This document shows, piece after piece, positions 34,379 through 42,306 of a stretch of DNA of 64,000 nt. This stretch comes from Geodermatophilus bullaregiensis (lineage in GTDB: Bacteria; Actinomycetota; Actinomycetes; Mycobacteriales; Geodermatophilaceae): NCBI RefSeq assembly GCF_016907675.1, contig NZ_JAFBCJ010000001.1:3348001-3412000 (forward strand). The letters are read 5' to 3'. Both the position numbers and the translations under genes were made by a program. Numbering within the stretch: position 1 is the stretch's first letter; every line of letters begins with the position of its first letter. The notes beneath the pieces were generated by a model. It searched no databases. It was given only the letters and a program-made list of their open reading frames with translations, and was not told the origin of the DNA.

Positions 34379-34501
34379 GCGCCGGCGCAGGTCCCCCCTC
34401 CGGGGGAGGGCTCACGGGGCGGCCACTCAAGTCGGCACGGCCCGCGGCCGATGCACCGGCGAGGACCCCGCGACCGGGCGGGACCCGGACGGAGGACGGC
34501 G

Positions 34502-35542
34502 ATGACACGGTCGAGGCGCCCGCGGCAGCTACCCCGCCGCGTGCTCGCCGCCGTCGTCGGCGCCCTGGGCCTGCTGGCCCTCACGGTCCTACTGCCCGGC
34601 GCGTCCGCGCGGTTCACCTCGGTGACCGCCAACCCCGCCGGCGCGTGGGCCACCGACGGGGTCGCGGCCCCGACGGGACTGACGGCGGTCCAGACCTGTA
34701 CCCGGACGCCCATCACGTTCCGCGGGGCCACCACGGCGACGAGCCAGTCACCGCTCACCCTCAGCCCTCCTGCCACGACCCAGGTCGGCGACGTCCTGGT
34801 GGCCCAGGTCGCCTACTACGGAGCCGCGACGATCAGCGCGCCCAGCGACTGGACCCACCTCTTCACGGACACGAGCGGCGGGTTCGTGACCTCCGCCGTG
34901 TACCACAAGGTCGCCACGGGCGCCGACACCGCGACGTTCACCCGTCCCGACTCCAGCCCCGGGGACATGGTGGGCGGGATCCTCGCCTACGGCGGCGTCG
35001 ACCGGAGCAGCCCCGTCGCCGTCTCCGCCAGGGTCACGGGTGCCGGTGAGACGGTCACCCTGCCGACGGTGACGACGACGGTGAAGGACACGATGGTCGT
35101 GTACCTCCTGGGCAGGCGGGTCGCGCCGTTCCCGACGCCCGGGGGCCTCCGCGAACGCTGGAAGCTCAGCTCCGACAGCGAGGGTGTCACCGCGGCGGAC
35201 GAGTCATTCGTCGGGCCGGGCACGACCCCGTCCCGCTCCACCTCGTTGGCCGGCTCCACCACCGAGTACGTCGCCCAGACGATCGCCCTGCGGCCCGTGG
35301 CCCCCCTGGTCGAGGCGGCGCTCTCGTGGACGGCTAGCTCCAGCTCATGGGCGACCGGCTACCACCTCGAGCGCAGCTCGGGCGGCACGGTGCAGTCGAC
35401 CCGGCCGATCACGCCGATCACGACGCCGACCGCGACAGAGGGGCCGCTGGTGAACGGCACCGCGTACACGTTCCGGCTGTCGGCCTACCGCGGGACGTGG
35501 ACGTCCGCGTCGGTGACCACCACGCTGACCCCCTCCTGCTGA
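34502..35542 (+). CDS. Secreted beta-rich surface protein with C-terminal FN3-like domain
   Basis: A 346-residue exported protein. Basic N-terminus, helix 14-33, then ASARFTSVTANPAGAWATDG (34-53), the same post-signal pattern as the 30342 product, suggesting processing by the neighbouring ER-type signal peptidase. Residues 60-260 form a beta-sandwich type domain with repeated T-rich strands (QVGDVLVAQVAYYG, TFTRPDSSPGDMVGGILAYGG) and a concluding VAQTIALRPV. Residues 265-346 look like a fibronectin III domain (SWTASSSSWATGYHLERSSG, GTAYTFRLSAYRG). The start ATG has GGAGG 6 bases upstream. It follows the cyclase by 123 bp, an interval with a CCCTCCGGGGGAGGG hairpin, so it may have its own transcript. 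Confidence 0.7.
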   Translation: MTRSRRPRQLPRRVLAAVVGALGLLALTVLLPGASARFTSVTANPAGAWATDGVAAPTGLTAVQTCTRTPITFRGATTATSQSPLTLSPPATTQVGDVLVAQVAYYGAATISAPSDWTHLFTDTSGGFVTSAVYHKVATGADTATFTRPDSSPGDMVGGILAYGGVDRSSPVAVSARVTGAGETVTLPTVTTTVKDTMVVYLLGRRVAPFPTPGGLRERWKLSSDSEGVTAADESFVGPGTTPSRSTSLAGSTTEYVAQTIALRPVAPLVEAALSWTASSSSWATGYHLERSSGGTVQSTRPITPITTPTATEGPLVNGTAYTFRLSAYRGTWTSASVTTTLTPSC

Positions 35543-35671
35543 GCGGGCCCGGCCGGCCCGGGTGCGGCTGCGCGCAGGTCGCCGATCGACAGCGACGGGG
35601 ACGCGACTTCGTCAAACCGCGCGGCGCCGACGTCCCCGGTCCGGGGCCCCGGGCCGCCTACCGTCCTCCCC

Positions 35672-36667
35672 GTGGCAGCGGGGGAGCATCCGGTCGCCTC
35701 CCTGCGGGAGGCCGCGCGCCCGGTCGCTCGCCTGCGGGAGGCGCTGGCCGTCGAGGTGCTCCTGGACGCCGTCTGGCGGCCCGCCGCGCTGCTCGGCTGG
35801 CGGCACGAGGACGACGGCCGCTGCCAGGTGCGCGTCCGGCTCGACTGGGACGGCCGGCCGCGCGTGCTGTGGACGCCGCTGACGATCCTCCGCCTGCCCG
35901 AGCCGGTGGCCGCGCCCGGGCCGCGCGCCGCCGCCGGAGCGCCCGCCGATCCGCCCGGGTCGCCCCGCCGAACCCTGCCGCCACCGGTGCCGCCGCCCGC
36001 GCGCCCGCTGGTGCACCGCGCTGCGCGGCCGCCGGTGCGGCGCGTCGAGCGGGTCCCGCCGGAACGGCCGCTGCCCGTCGCCGACGACGTCCGCCTGCTG
36101 CACCTGCAGATCGAGCTGCTCAAGCTGCAGGCCTGGGTCCGCGAGGAGGGCCGGCGGGTGGTCGTCGTCCTGGAGGGCGCTCGCGACGCAGGACAGGGCG
36201 GCGTCGCGGCCGCCCTCGTCGAGCACCTCGACCCGCGGACGGTGACCGTCGTGCCGGCCGGGGCGCCGGACCGTGCCGCGCACCTGCCCGCCGCCGGGCA
36301 CGTGGTCGTGTTCGACCGGTCCTGGTGCGGACCTCTCGCCCGGGACCCCGCCCGGCGGGACGCGCCCCTGCGCGACCTGACGACGCTCGAGCGGGTGCTG
36401 GCCGGCGGCGGGGTGCTCCTGGTCAAGCTGTGGTTCTCCGCGGCCCGGCCCGACGCCGACCCCGTGGCGGAGGCGGCGCTGCTCGGCGCGACGTCGACGG
36501 CCGCCGCGCCGTGGACGGTGCTCGCCGCCGACGACGAGGGGCGGGCCCGCCTGGAGGCGCTCCGGCACGTGCTGTCGGTGGTCGACTACCGCGGCCGCCG
36601 CGACGACGTCGTCGGCCGGCCCGACCCGCTGCTGGTGGCGCCCGTCCCGGTCGCGGCGGAGCCGTGA
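35672..36667 (+). CDS. PPK2-like protein lacking the Walker A lysine
   Basis: A 331-residue protein. The C-terminal half (about 137-305) follows the polyphosphate kinase 2 pattern: LLHLQIELLKLQAWVREEGR, VVVVLEGARDAGQGGVAAAL, VVVFDRSWCGPLA, LVKLWFSAARP, WTVLAADDEGRARLEALRH. True PPK2 has EGRDAAGKGG and FDRSWYNR. Here the loop is shifted by one residue, the essential Lys is Gln175, and the lid arginines after FDRSW are lost, with a shorter lid. It is therefore unlikely to transfer phosphate in the normal way. The N-terminal 80 residues form a separate small beta domain (RCQVRVRLDWDGRPRVLWTP) and a Pro-rich linker follows. GTG start at 35672. A regulatory or polyphosphate-binding role is possible; unproven. 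Confidence 0.65.
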   Translation: MAAGEHPVASLREAARPVARLREALAVEVLLDAVWRPAALLGWRHEDDGRCQVRVRLDWDGRPRVLWTPLTILRLPEPVAAPGPRAAAGAPADPPGSPRRTLPPPVPPPARPLVHRAARPPVRRVERVPPERPLPVADDVRLLHLQIELLKLQAWVREEGRRVVVVLEGARDAGQGGVAAALVEHLDPRTVTVVPAGAPDRAAHLPAAGHVVVFDRSWCGPLARDPARRDAPLRDLTTLERVLAGGGVLLVKLWFSAARPDADPVAEAALLGATSTAAAPWTVLAADDEGRARLEALRHVLSVVDYRGRRDDVVGRPDPLLVAPVPVAAEP

Positions 36668-36671
36668 GGGC

Positions 36672-37466
36672 TCAGACGGCGCCGCGGAAGTCCGGCCGCC
36701 GCTTCTCGACGAACGCCCGCACCCCCTCCCGGCCCTCCGGGTCGGCGGCGGACTCGGCGATCAGCCGCGCCTCGTCGTCCAGCTGCTCCTCCAGCGTGCG
36801 GATCGCCGCCCGGCGGACCAGCCCCCGGGTGCGGACCATCGCGCGCACCGGGCCCGCGGCCACCGTGTGCGCCAGGGCGACCGCGGCCGCGCGCAGGTCG
36901 GTGTCCTCGACCAGGCGGGCGACCAGGCCGAACTGGTGGGCCTCGGCGGCGGTGAGCGAGCCGTCGGTGAGCATCAGCTCCAGCGCCCGCGGGGCGCCGA
37001 GGGCCCGGGTCAGCGCCCAGGAGCTGCCGCCGTCGGGCGAGAAGCCCAGCGCCCCGTAGGCCGGGCGGAACTTCGTCGAGCGGGCGCAGACGACGACGTC
37101 GCACGCCCCGACCAGCCCCACCGCTGCCCCGGCCACCGCACCCTGGACGCCGGCGACGACGGGCACCGGGCTGTACAGCAGCCGGCGCACCACCTCGTGC
37201 CAGTCGTGCGCCAGCTGCCCGACGAACGCGCCGGGGTCCTCCGCGCCGGCGAACGCGCGCACGTCACCGCCCACGCAGAAGCGCTCACCGTTGCCCAGCA
37301 GCAGCACCGTCCGCGTGGTGTCGGGGCGTGCCTCGAGCGCCGCGGTCAGCTGCTCGGCCGTGGCCGGGTCGAGGGCGTTGCCCGCCTCGGGCCGGTCGAG
37401 CGTGATCGTCCAGACGTCGCCGTCCTGTGCCGACAGGACGCGCGGGCGGTCGGTGGGGCTGGTCAT
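36672..37466 (-). CDS. Enoyl-CoA hydratase/isomerase family protein
   Basis: A 264-residue crotonase-fold enzyme acting on acyl-CoA. Seen: VWTITLDRPEAGNALDPATA (about 18-37), the oxyanion-hole segments GERFCVGGDVRAFAG near 60-74 and VVAGVQGAVAGAAVGLVGAC near 101-120, FSPDGGSSWALTRALG near 143 and the C-terminal EGVRAFVEKRRPDF. In place of the paired catalytic Glu residues of true hydratases, position near 121 is A/D-type and the later one lies in PDGG, so isomerase or another reaction is equally possible. ATG at 37466 has GGAGG 8 bases upstream. It converges on the PPK2-like gene with a 4-bp gap. Confidence 0.85.
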   Translation of the reverse strand: MTSPTDRPRVLSAQDGDVWTITLDRPEAGNALDPATAEQLTAALEARPDTTRTVLLLGNGERFCVGGDVRAFAGAEDPGAFVGQLAHDWHEVVRRLLYSPVPVVAGVQGAVAGAAVGLVGACDVVVCARSTKFRPAYGALGFSPDGGSSWALTRALGAPRALELMLTDGSLTAAEAHQFGLVARLVEDTDLRAAAVALAHTVAAGPVRAMVRTRGLVRRAAIRTLEEQLDDEARLIAESAADPEGREGVRAFVEKRRPDFRGAV

Positions 37467-37522
37467 CGCATGGTCCTCCCGGGAGCCGGTGACGACCACC
37501 GTAGGGCCGGCCGGCGGCGTCC

Positions 37523-39052
37523 TCAGAACCAGGACGGGAACCACATCCGCAGCAGCCACTCCGCGTGCGACAGCGGGCGCCCGGCGAGCACGGGGTGGAA
37601 GAACGCGAACGTGCCGGCCACGACCGCGACGTAGCCGCTGACGGCGGCCAGGCCCGCGCTGCGGCGCCACGGGGGAGCGCCGGGCCGGCCGAGGACGTCC
37701 TGCAGCACGAGGGTCACGGCCAGCACGAAGAACGGCAGGACCGGGGCCGTGTAGAAGATGAACATCGTGCGCTCGGGGTTGAGGAACCACGTCCCCCACC
37801 CCGCGGCGACGGCGACCGCGACCAGCACCGCCGCCGGGTCGCGCCGGGCGACGATCCGCCAGCCCGTCCAGACCAGCGCGGGCGCGAAGGCCAGCCAGAG
37901 GGTCGGCGTCCCGACCATGAGGATGTAGCGGATCACCTGCTCGCCCGAGGCGTCGGTGAGGCCCTGCGGGTTCCACAGCAGGATCGGCCGGCCGTTGACC
38001 AGCCACGACCAGGGGCCCGACTCCCACGGGTGCGGCGTCGACAGGCCGTTGTGGAAGGTCCACCACTCGACGTGCATGTGCCACCAGGAGCGCAGCGCGT
38101 CGGGGACGAACGGGAACGCCGTGTCCGGGTTGCGCTGCGCCCACCAGCGGCCCTGCGCGGTCTCCCCGAGGAACCACCCGGCGAAGCCGGCCAGGTAGGT
38201 GAGCACCGGGACCGCCACCAGCGCCCAGGTCGCGCCGGGCAGGCCGCGGCGCAGGGCGGTCGCCGTCGGCGCGGGGACGCCGGCCTCGCGCCAGGCCGCG
38301 CGGTCCCAGAACAGCGACAGGACCGCGCAGAAGGCCAGGAAGTACACGCCGCTCCACTTCACCGAGCAGGCGCAGCCGAACAGCAGGCCCGCCGCGATCC
38401 GCCAGCCGCGCGGGCCGAGGCGGAAGCCGGTGCGGGGGACCGGCCGGTGGGCGCGGACGCGCGCCCGCACCCGGTCGCGGTCGACGACCAGGCAGGCGAC
38501 CGCGGCGAGCACGAACACCTGCAGGAAGACGTCGAGCAGGCCGATCCGGGAGACGGTGAAGGCGAAGCCGTCGAGGGCCAGCAGCAGCCCGGCGACCAGG
38601 CCGAGCAGCGTCGAGCCGGTCAGCCGCCGGGCCAGCCGGGTGAGGACGACGACGGCCACCGCCCCGGCGACCGCGGACGGGAAGCGCCACCCGGAGCTGG
38701 TGTAGCCGAACAGGTGCTCGCCACCGGCGATCAGCCACTTGCCCAGCGGCGGGTGGACGATGAACGTGTAGCCGCGGTTGTACTCGTGGCCCCAGGTCAG
38801 CAGGTCGTACGCCTGGGGCGGGTAGTACGCCTCGTCGAACAGCAGGGTGTCCGGGTAGCTGATGCCGACCAGCCGGCCGCCCAGCGCGAGGACGCCGAGG
38901 GCGAGGGCCAGCAGCCACGACAGCCACCGGTCGGCCGGCAGCGGGGGGATGCGGTCGACGCGCGGCCGGGGCGGCGGCCAGCGGCGGGCCGCGCGGGCCG
39001 GCGCCTCCGGCGGGTCCCCGGCGTCCGTGCGCTCGGGAGCCAGCACCGCCAT
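37523..39052 (-). CDS. pmt: Dolichyl-phosphate-mannose-protein mannosyltransferase
   Basis: A 509-residue multi-pass membrane glycosyltransferase (GT39) that transfers mannose from polyprenyl-phosphate-mannose to secreted proteins. Seen: a cytosolic N-terminus (1-40), about 10-11 hydrophobic helices, and the first extracytoplasmic loop SYPDTLLFDEAYYPPQAYDL with the catalytic DE pair near 71-72. FIVHPPLGKWLIAGG near 97, GFAFTVSRIGLLDVFLQVF near 165-183 and FSVKW-type CSVKWSGVYFLAF near 240 follow. It lies divergent from rsmI, the conserved actinobacterial arrangement. Given the secreted proteins in this window, it is the likely O-mannosylation enzyme for Thr/Pro-rich stalks. Confidence 0.92.
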   Translation of the reverse strand: MAVLAPERTDAGDPPEAPARAARRWPPPRPRVDRIPPLPADRWLSWLLALALGVLALGGRLVGISYPDTLLFDEAYYPPQAYDLLTWGHEYNRGYTFIVHPPLGKWLIAGGEHLFGYTSSGWRFPSAVAGAVAVVVLTRLARRLTGSTLLGLVAGLLLALDGFAFTVSRIGLLDVFLQVFVLAAVACLVVDRDRVRARVRAHRPVPRTGFRLGPRGWRIAAGLLFGCACSVKWSGVYFLAFCAVLSLFWDRAAWREAGVPAPTATALRRGLPGATWALVAVPVLTYLAGFAGWFLGETAQGRWWAQRNPDTAFPFVPDALRSWWHMHVEWWTFHNGLSTPHPWESGPWSWLVNGRPILLWNPQGLTDASGEQVIRYILMVGTPTLWLAFAPALVWTGWRIVARRDPAAVLVAVAVAAGWGTWFLNPERTMFIFYTAPVLPFFVLAVTLVLQDVLGRPGAPPWRRSAGLAAVSGYVAVVAGTFAFFHPVLAGRPLSHAEWLLRMWFPSWF

Positions 39053-39157
39053 GGGCCTCAGGGTAGTGAAGGGACCCGCCTGCCCCCTGACGCCCGCGGG
39101 CTCGCGCCGGGCCCCGGCAGGCGGGCCTCCGGCGGGCCGGCGTGACAGGCTCGGGGC

Positions 39158-39997
39158 GTGACGGGACGGCTCGTGCTCGGCGGCGCACCGCTCGGCCAGC
39201 CCGGCGACGTCGGCCCGCGGCTGCGCCGGGTGATGGCCGAGGCCGACGTGCTCGCCGTCGAGGACACCCGCCGGCTGCACCGGCTGGCCACCGACCTCGA
39301 GGTGGTGTTCACCGGGCGCGTGGTCACCTTCCACGAGTCGGTGGAGCGCGCGCGGCTGCCCGGGCTGCTCGCGGCGCTGGCCGACGGCGCGACCGTCCTG
39401 CTGCTCACCGACGCCGGCATGCCGTCGGTCTCCGACCCCGGCTACACGCTGGTGCGCGCGGCGATCGAGGCCGGCGTCGACGTCACCTCGGTGCCCGGGC
39501 CCTCGGCGGTGACGACGGCGCTGGCGGTCTCGGGGCTGCCGGTGGACCGCTTCTGCTTCGAGGGGTTCCTGCCACGCAGGGGCGGGGAGCGGCGGTCCCG
39601 GCTGGCCGGGCTGGCCGACGAGCGCCGCACGATGGTCTTCTTCGAGTCGCCGCACCGGCTGGCCGACGCGCTGGCCGACGCCGCCTCGGCCCTGGGCGCC
39701 GACCGGGAGGCCGCCGTCTGCCGGGAGCTGACCAAGACGCACGAGGAGGTCCGGCGGGGGCCGCTGTCCGCGCTGGCCGCCTGGGCCGCCGACGGGGTGC
39801 GGGGGGAGATCACGCTCGTCGTCGCGGGTGCTCCGGCGCGGGCGGTGACGATGGACGCCGCCGCGCTGGCCGCCGAGGTCGCCGCCGAGGAGGCCGCGGG
39901 CGCCACCCGCAAGGACGCCATCCGCGCCGTCGTCGCCCGCACCGGCCTGCCCCGCCGCACCGTCTACGACGCCGTCGTCGCCACCAAGGACACCTGA
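39158..39997 (+). CDS. rsmI: 16S rRNA (cytidine1402-2'-O)-methyltransferase
   Basis: A 279-residue SAM-dependent methyltransferase of the tetrapyrrole methylase fold that 2'-O-methylates C1402 of 16S rRNA. Seen: GRLVLGGAPLGQPGDVGPRL (altered first loop; most relatives have LVATPIGNLGD), VLAVEDTRRLHRL, VLLLTDAGMPSVSDPGYTLV (about 82-101), VPGPSAVTTALAVSGLP and FFESPHRL. The GTG at 39158 lies 105 bp from the divergent pmt start. It is followed by a DUF559 gene. Confidence 0.93.
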   Translation: MTGRLVLGGAPLGQPGDVGPRLRRVMAEADVLAVEDTRRLHRLATDLEVVFTGRVVTFHESVERARLPGLLAALADGATVLLLTDAGMPSVSDPGYTLVRAAIEAGVDVTSVPGPSAVTTALAVSGLPVDRFCFEGFLPRRGGERRSRLAGLADERRTMVFFESPHRLADALADAASALGADREAAVCRELTKTHEEVRRGPLSALAAWAADGVRGEITLVVAGAPARAVTMDAAALAAEVAAEEAAGATRKDAIRAVVARTGLPRRTVYDAVVATKDT

Positions 39998-40017
39998 CCC
40001 GCTCCCGCCGGACGGCC

Positions 40018-41066
40018 GCGTGTGCACACGTCGCGGTCGTGCGGGCGTCCGGGGAGCGACACGTGCACACGGCGTCGCCTGTGGACGACGAGGACGGCGG
40101 CGTGCGCGCGAGCGGTCAGCCTGCGCGCATGCCGACGAGACCCCTGCCCGACCCACTGCGCGACCACGTCTTCCGCGGGACGGACGTCGTCCGTCGCGGC
40201 CTGCTCACCCCTGCGCAACTGCGGGGTCCGACGTGCCGGGCGCTCTTCCGGGACGTCTACGTCGACGCCCGGGTGCCCGACTCGCACCGGCTGCGCGCCC
40301 GGGCGGCGGCCCGCCTGTTGCTCCCGGGCGCCGTCGTCTCGGGGCCGAGCGCGGCGGTGCTGTGGGGTGTGGACCTCGCCGACGAGCGCGACGACGTCGA
40401 GCTCGTCCTCCCTCCGGGGTCACACCCGCGGCGCATCCCGGGCGTTCGGGTGCGCCGCCTGCAGCTGGATCCGGCCGACGTCCGGGTGCGCGGGCGGGTG
40501 CGGGTGGTGTGCCCCCTGGTGGCGACCGTCCGCGTGGCAGCCCTGTGTGGACCGGAGGAGGCCGTCGTGGCGATCGACCGGATGGTCGCTGCGGGTGTCG
40601 TCGACCTCGGGGAACTCCGTGCCCGCGTCGCGACGCCGAGGGCCGCCTCTGCCCGGGTCCGGCGGGCCTGCAGCCGGGCGGACGGTCTGGCGGAGTCACC
40701 CCAGGAGACGCGACTGCGCCTGCGGATGGCCGGCGGCGGGCTGCCGGCACCGGTGGCCCAGTACGCCGTCCGGTACGAGGGCCGCGAGATCGCCCGGGTC
40801 GACTTCGCCTGGCCCGAGCTCCGCGTCGCGGTCGAGTACGACGGTGCCTGGCACGCCGAGCCGGGTCGGTTCGCCCGCGACCGGCAGCGGCTCAACCGGC
40901 TGCAGGCGGCGGGCTGGACCGTCGTCTTCGTGACCGCCGCGGATCTCCACCGCCCTGCCCAGATCCTGGCCAAGATCCGGACGGCGCTCGTGCGGTGATC
41001 ACGTCGTGTGCACGTACTGCGCCCTCGACGGCGACCGGCTCGCGATGTGTGCACACGCCGCGACCC
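40018..41066. repeat. TGTGCACACG-type repeats flanking a DUF559 gene
   Basis: The decamer TGTGCACACG followed by (T/C)CGCG occurs at 40021-40035 and 41048-41062, bracketing the DUF559 gene in the same orientation. Two shorter variants, CGTGCACACGGCG at 40062 and CGTGTGCACG at 41005, lie just inside. The core GTGCAC is itself palindromic. The symmetrical placement suggests module boundaries or binding sites. No transposase is present. Confidence 0.6.
40129..40998 (+). CDS. DUF559 domain protein (AbiEi-like N-terminus, Vsr-like nuclease fold)
   Basis: A 289-residue protein of a group abundant in actinobacteria. The N-terminal 120 residues resemble the AbiEi-like winged helix (DVVRRGLLTPAQLRGPTCRA, FRDVYVDARVPDSHRLRARA). 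The C-terminal 90 residues show the DUF559/Vsr-type PD-(D/E)xK core: AQYAVRYEGREIARVDFAWP, RVAVEYDGAWH and AAGWTVVFVTAADL, with candidate catalytic D, E and Q/K residues. A nuclease activity is predicted by the fold but not shown, and no partner methylase or toxin gene is adjacent. The ATG at 40129 is used because it matches relatives. It is flanked on both sides by TGTGCACACG repeats. Confidence 0.75.
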   Translation: MPTRPLPDPLRDHVFRGTDVVRRGLLTPAQLRGPTCRALFRDVYVDARVPDSHRLRARAAARLLLPGAVVSGPSAAVLWGVDLADERDDVELVLPPGSHPRRIPGVRVRRLQLDPADVRVRGRVRVVCPLVATVRVAALCGPEEAVVAIDRMVAAGVVDLGELRARVATPRAASARVRRACSRADGLAESPQETRLRLRMAGGGLPAPVAQYAVRYEGREIARVDFAWPELRVAVEYDGAWHAEPGRFARDRQRLNRLQAAGWTVVFVTAADLHRPAQILAKIRTALVR

Positions 41067-41079
41067 CGCAGCCGCGGCG

Positions 41080-42174
41080 CTAGAGCCAGCCGTTGCGCTT
41101 GAAGCCGCGGTGGAGCAGCAGGCAGGCGACCACGATGACCAGCAGCACCATCGGGTACCCCCAGCGCCAGCGCAGCTCGGGCATGAACTCGAAGTTCATC
41201 CCGTAGATGCCGGCGATCGCGGTCGGGACGGCGATGATCCCCGCCCAGGCCGAGATCTTGCGCATGTCCTCGTTGTCGGCCATCGACGTGCGCGCGAGCG
41301 AGGCCTGCAGGATCGAGGTCAGCAGCTCGTCGAGGCCGGACACCTGGTCGCGCACGCGGATGGCGTGGTCGAGCACGTCGCGGAAGTAGCTGCGCATCGC
41401 CTCGGGGACGGCGTCGACCTGCCGCTCCGAGAGCTTCTGCAGCGGCACCTCCAGCGGCCCGACCGCCCGCCGCAGCGACATCAGCTCCCGCTTGAGCTGG
41501 TACAGCCGGCCGATGTCGTCGGTGCGGTCGGGGCTGAACACCGACGCCTCGAGTTCGTCGACGTCGTCCTGCACCTGCTCGGCGACGTCGACGAACGTGT
41601 CGACGACGAGGTCGGCCACCGCGTAGAGCACCGCGGCCGGCCCGTGGCAGAGCAGGTCGTGCTGCTCCTCCAGCCGGTGCCGCAGGTCGGTCAGGTCGTT
41701 GTGGTCGCCGTGCCGCACGGTGATCACGTGGTGCTGGCCGAGGAAGACCATGACCTCCCCGGTGTCGACCACCTCGCTGTTGGCGGTCAGCTGCTCGTGC
41801 TCCACGTACCGGGCGGTCTTGAGCACCATGAACAGGTCGTCGTCGTAGCGCTCGAGCTTGGGCCGCTGGTGGGCGTAGACGGCGTCCTCGACGGCCAGCG
41901 GGTGCAGGCCGTAGCGCTCGGCGATCGCGCCCAGCTCGGCCTCGGTCGGCTCGAACAGCCCCAGCCACACGAACCCGCCGCGCTCGACGGCGGCGGCCAG
42001 CGCCTGGCCCGGCTCGACCGGCGGCTCGCGGCGGCCCTGGACGTAGACGGCACAGTCGACGACGGCGCCGGCGCCGTCGGGCCGCGTGCGGGCCGGTCGC
42101 GGGGCACCGGCGGGTCGCGGCCGGGGGGCCGGCAGGTACAGCCCGGGTGGGCCGTCCGTCTGCTGATCGCTCAC
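41080..42174 (-). CDS. corA: CorA-family magnesium/cobalt transporter
   Basis: A 364-residue ion channel forming a pentamer for Mg2+ (or Co2+). A Pro-rich N-terminus (1-35) precedes the large cytosolic domain (RGGFVWLGLFEPTEAELG, LHPLAVEDAVYAHQRPKLER, VRHGDHNDLTDLR) and the long willow helices (VQDDVDELEASVFSP, LYQLKRELMSLRRAVGP). TM1 ends in the signature IYGMNFEFMPELRW, followed by TM2 (YPMVLLVIVVACLLLHRGF) and a basic tail. GTG at 42174 has AGGAGGA 5 bases upstream. It is divergent from the amino-acid permease with 132 bp between. Confidence 0.93.
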   Translation of the reverse strand: MSDQQTDGPPGLYLPAPRPRPAGAPRPARTRPDGAGAVVDCAVYVQGRREPPVEPGQALAAAVERGGFVWLGLFEPTEAELGAIAERYGLHPLAVEDAVYAHQRPKLERYDDDLFMVLKTARYVEHEQLTANSEVVDTGEVMVFLGQHHVITVRHGDHNDLTDLRHRLEEQHDLLCHGPAAVLYAVADLVVDTFVDVAEQVQDDVDELEASVFSPDRTDDIGRLYQLKRELMSLRRAVGPLEVPLQKLSERQVDAVPEAMRSYFRDVLDHAIRVRDQVSGLDELLTSILQASLARTSMADNEDMRKISAWAGIIAVPTAIAGIYGMNFEFMPELRWRWGYPMVLLVIVVACLLLHRGFKRNGWL

Positions 42175-42306
42175 CGCGTTCCTCCTCCCGTCCCGCCGGG
42201 GGGCGGGCGAGAGGAGCGTAGGCGTGCGGGCCACCGGCCACCGTGCCACGCTGCCGGGGAGGCCGGCCGAGTCCAGGCCGGCGTCGCGCTCGCCGAGGAG
42301 GACGCC

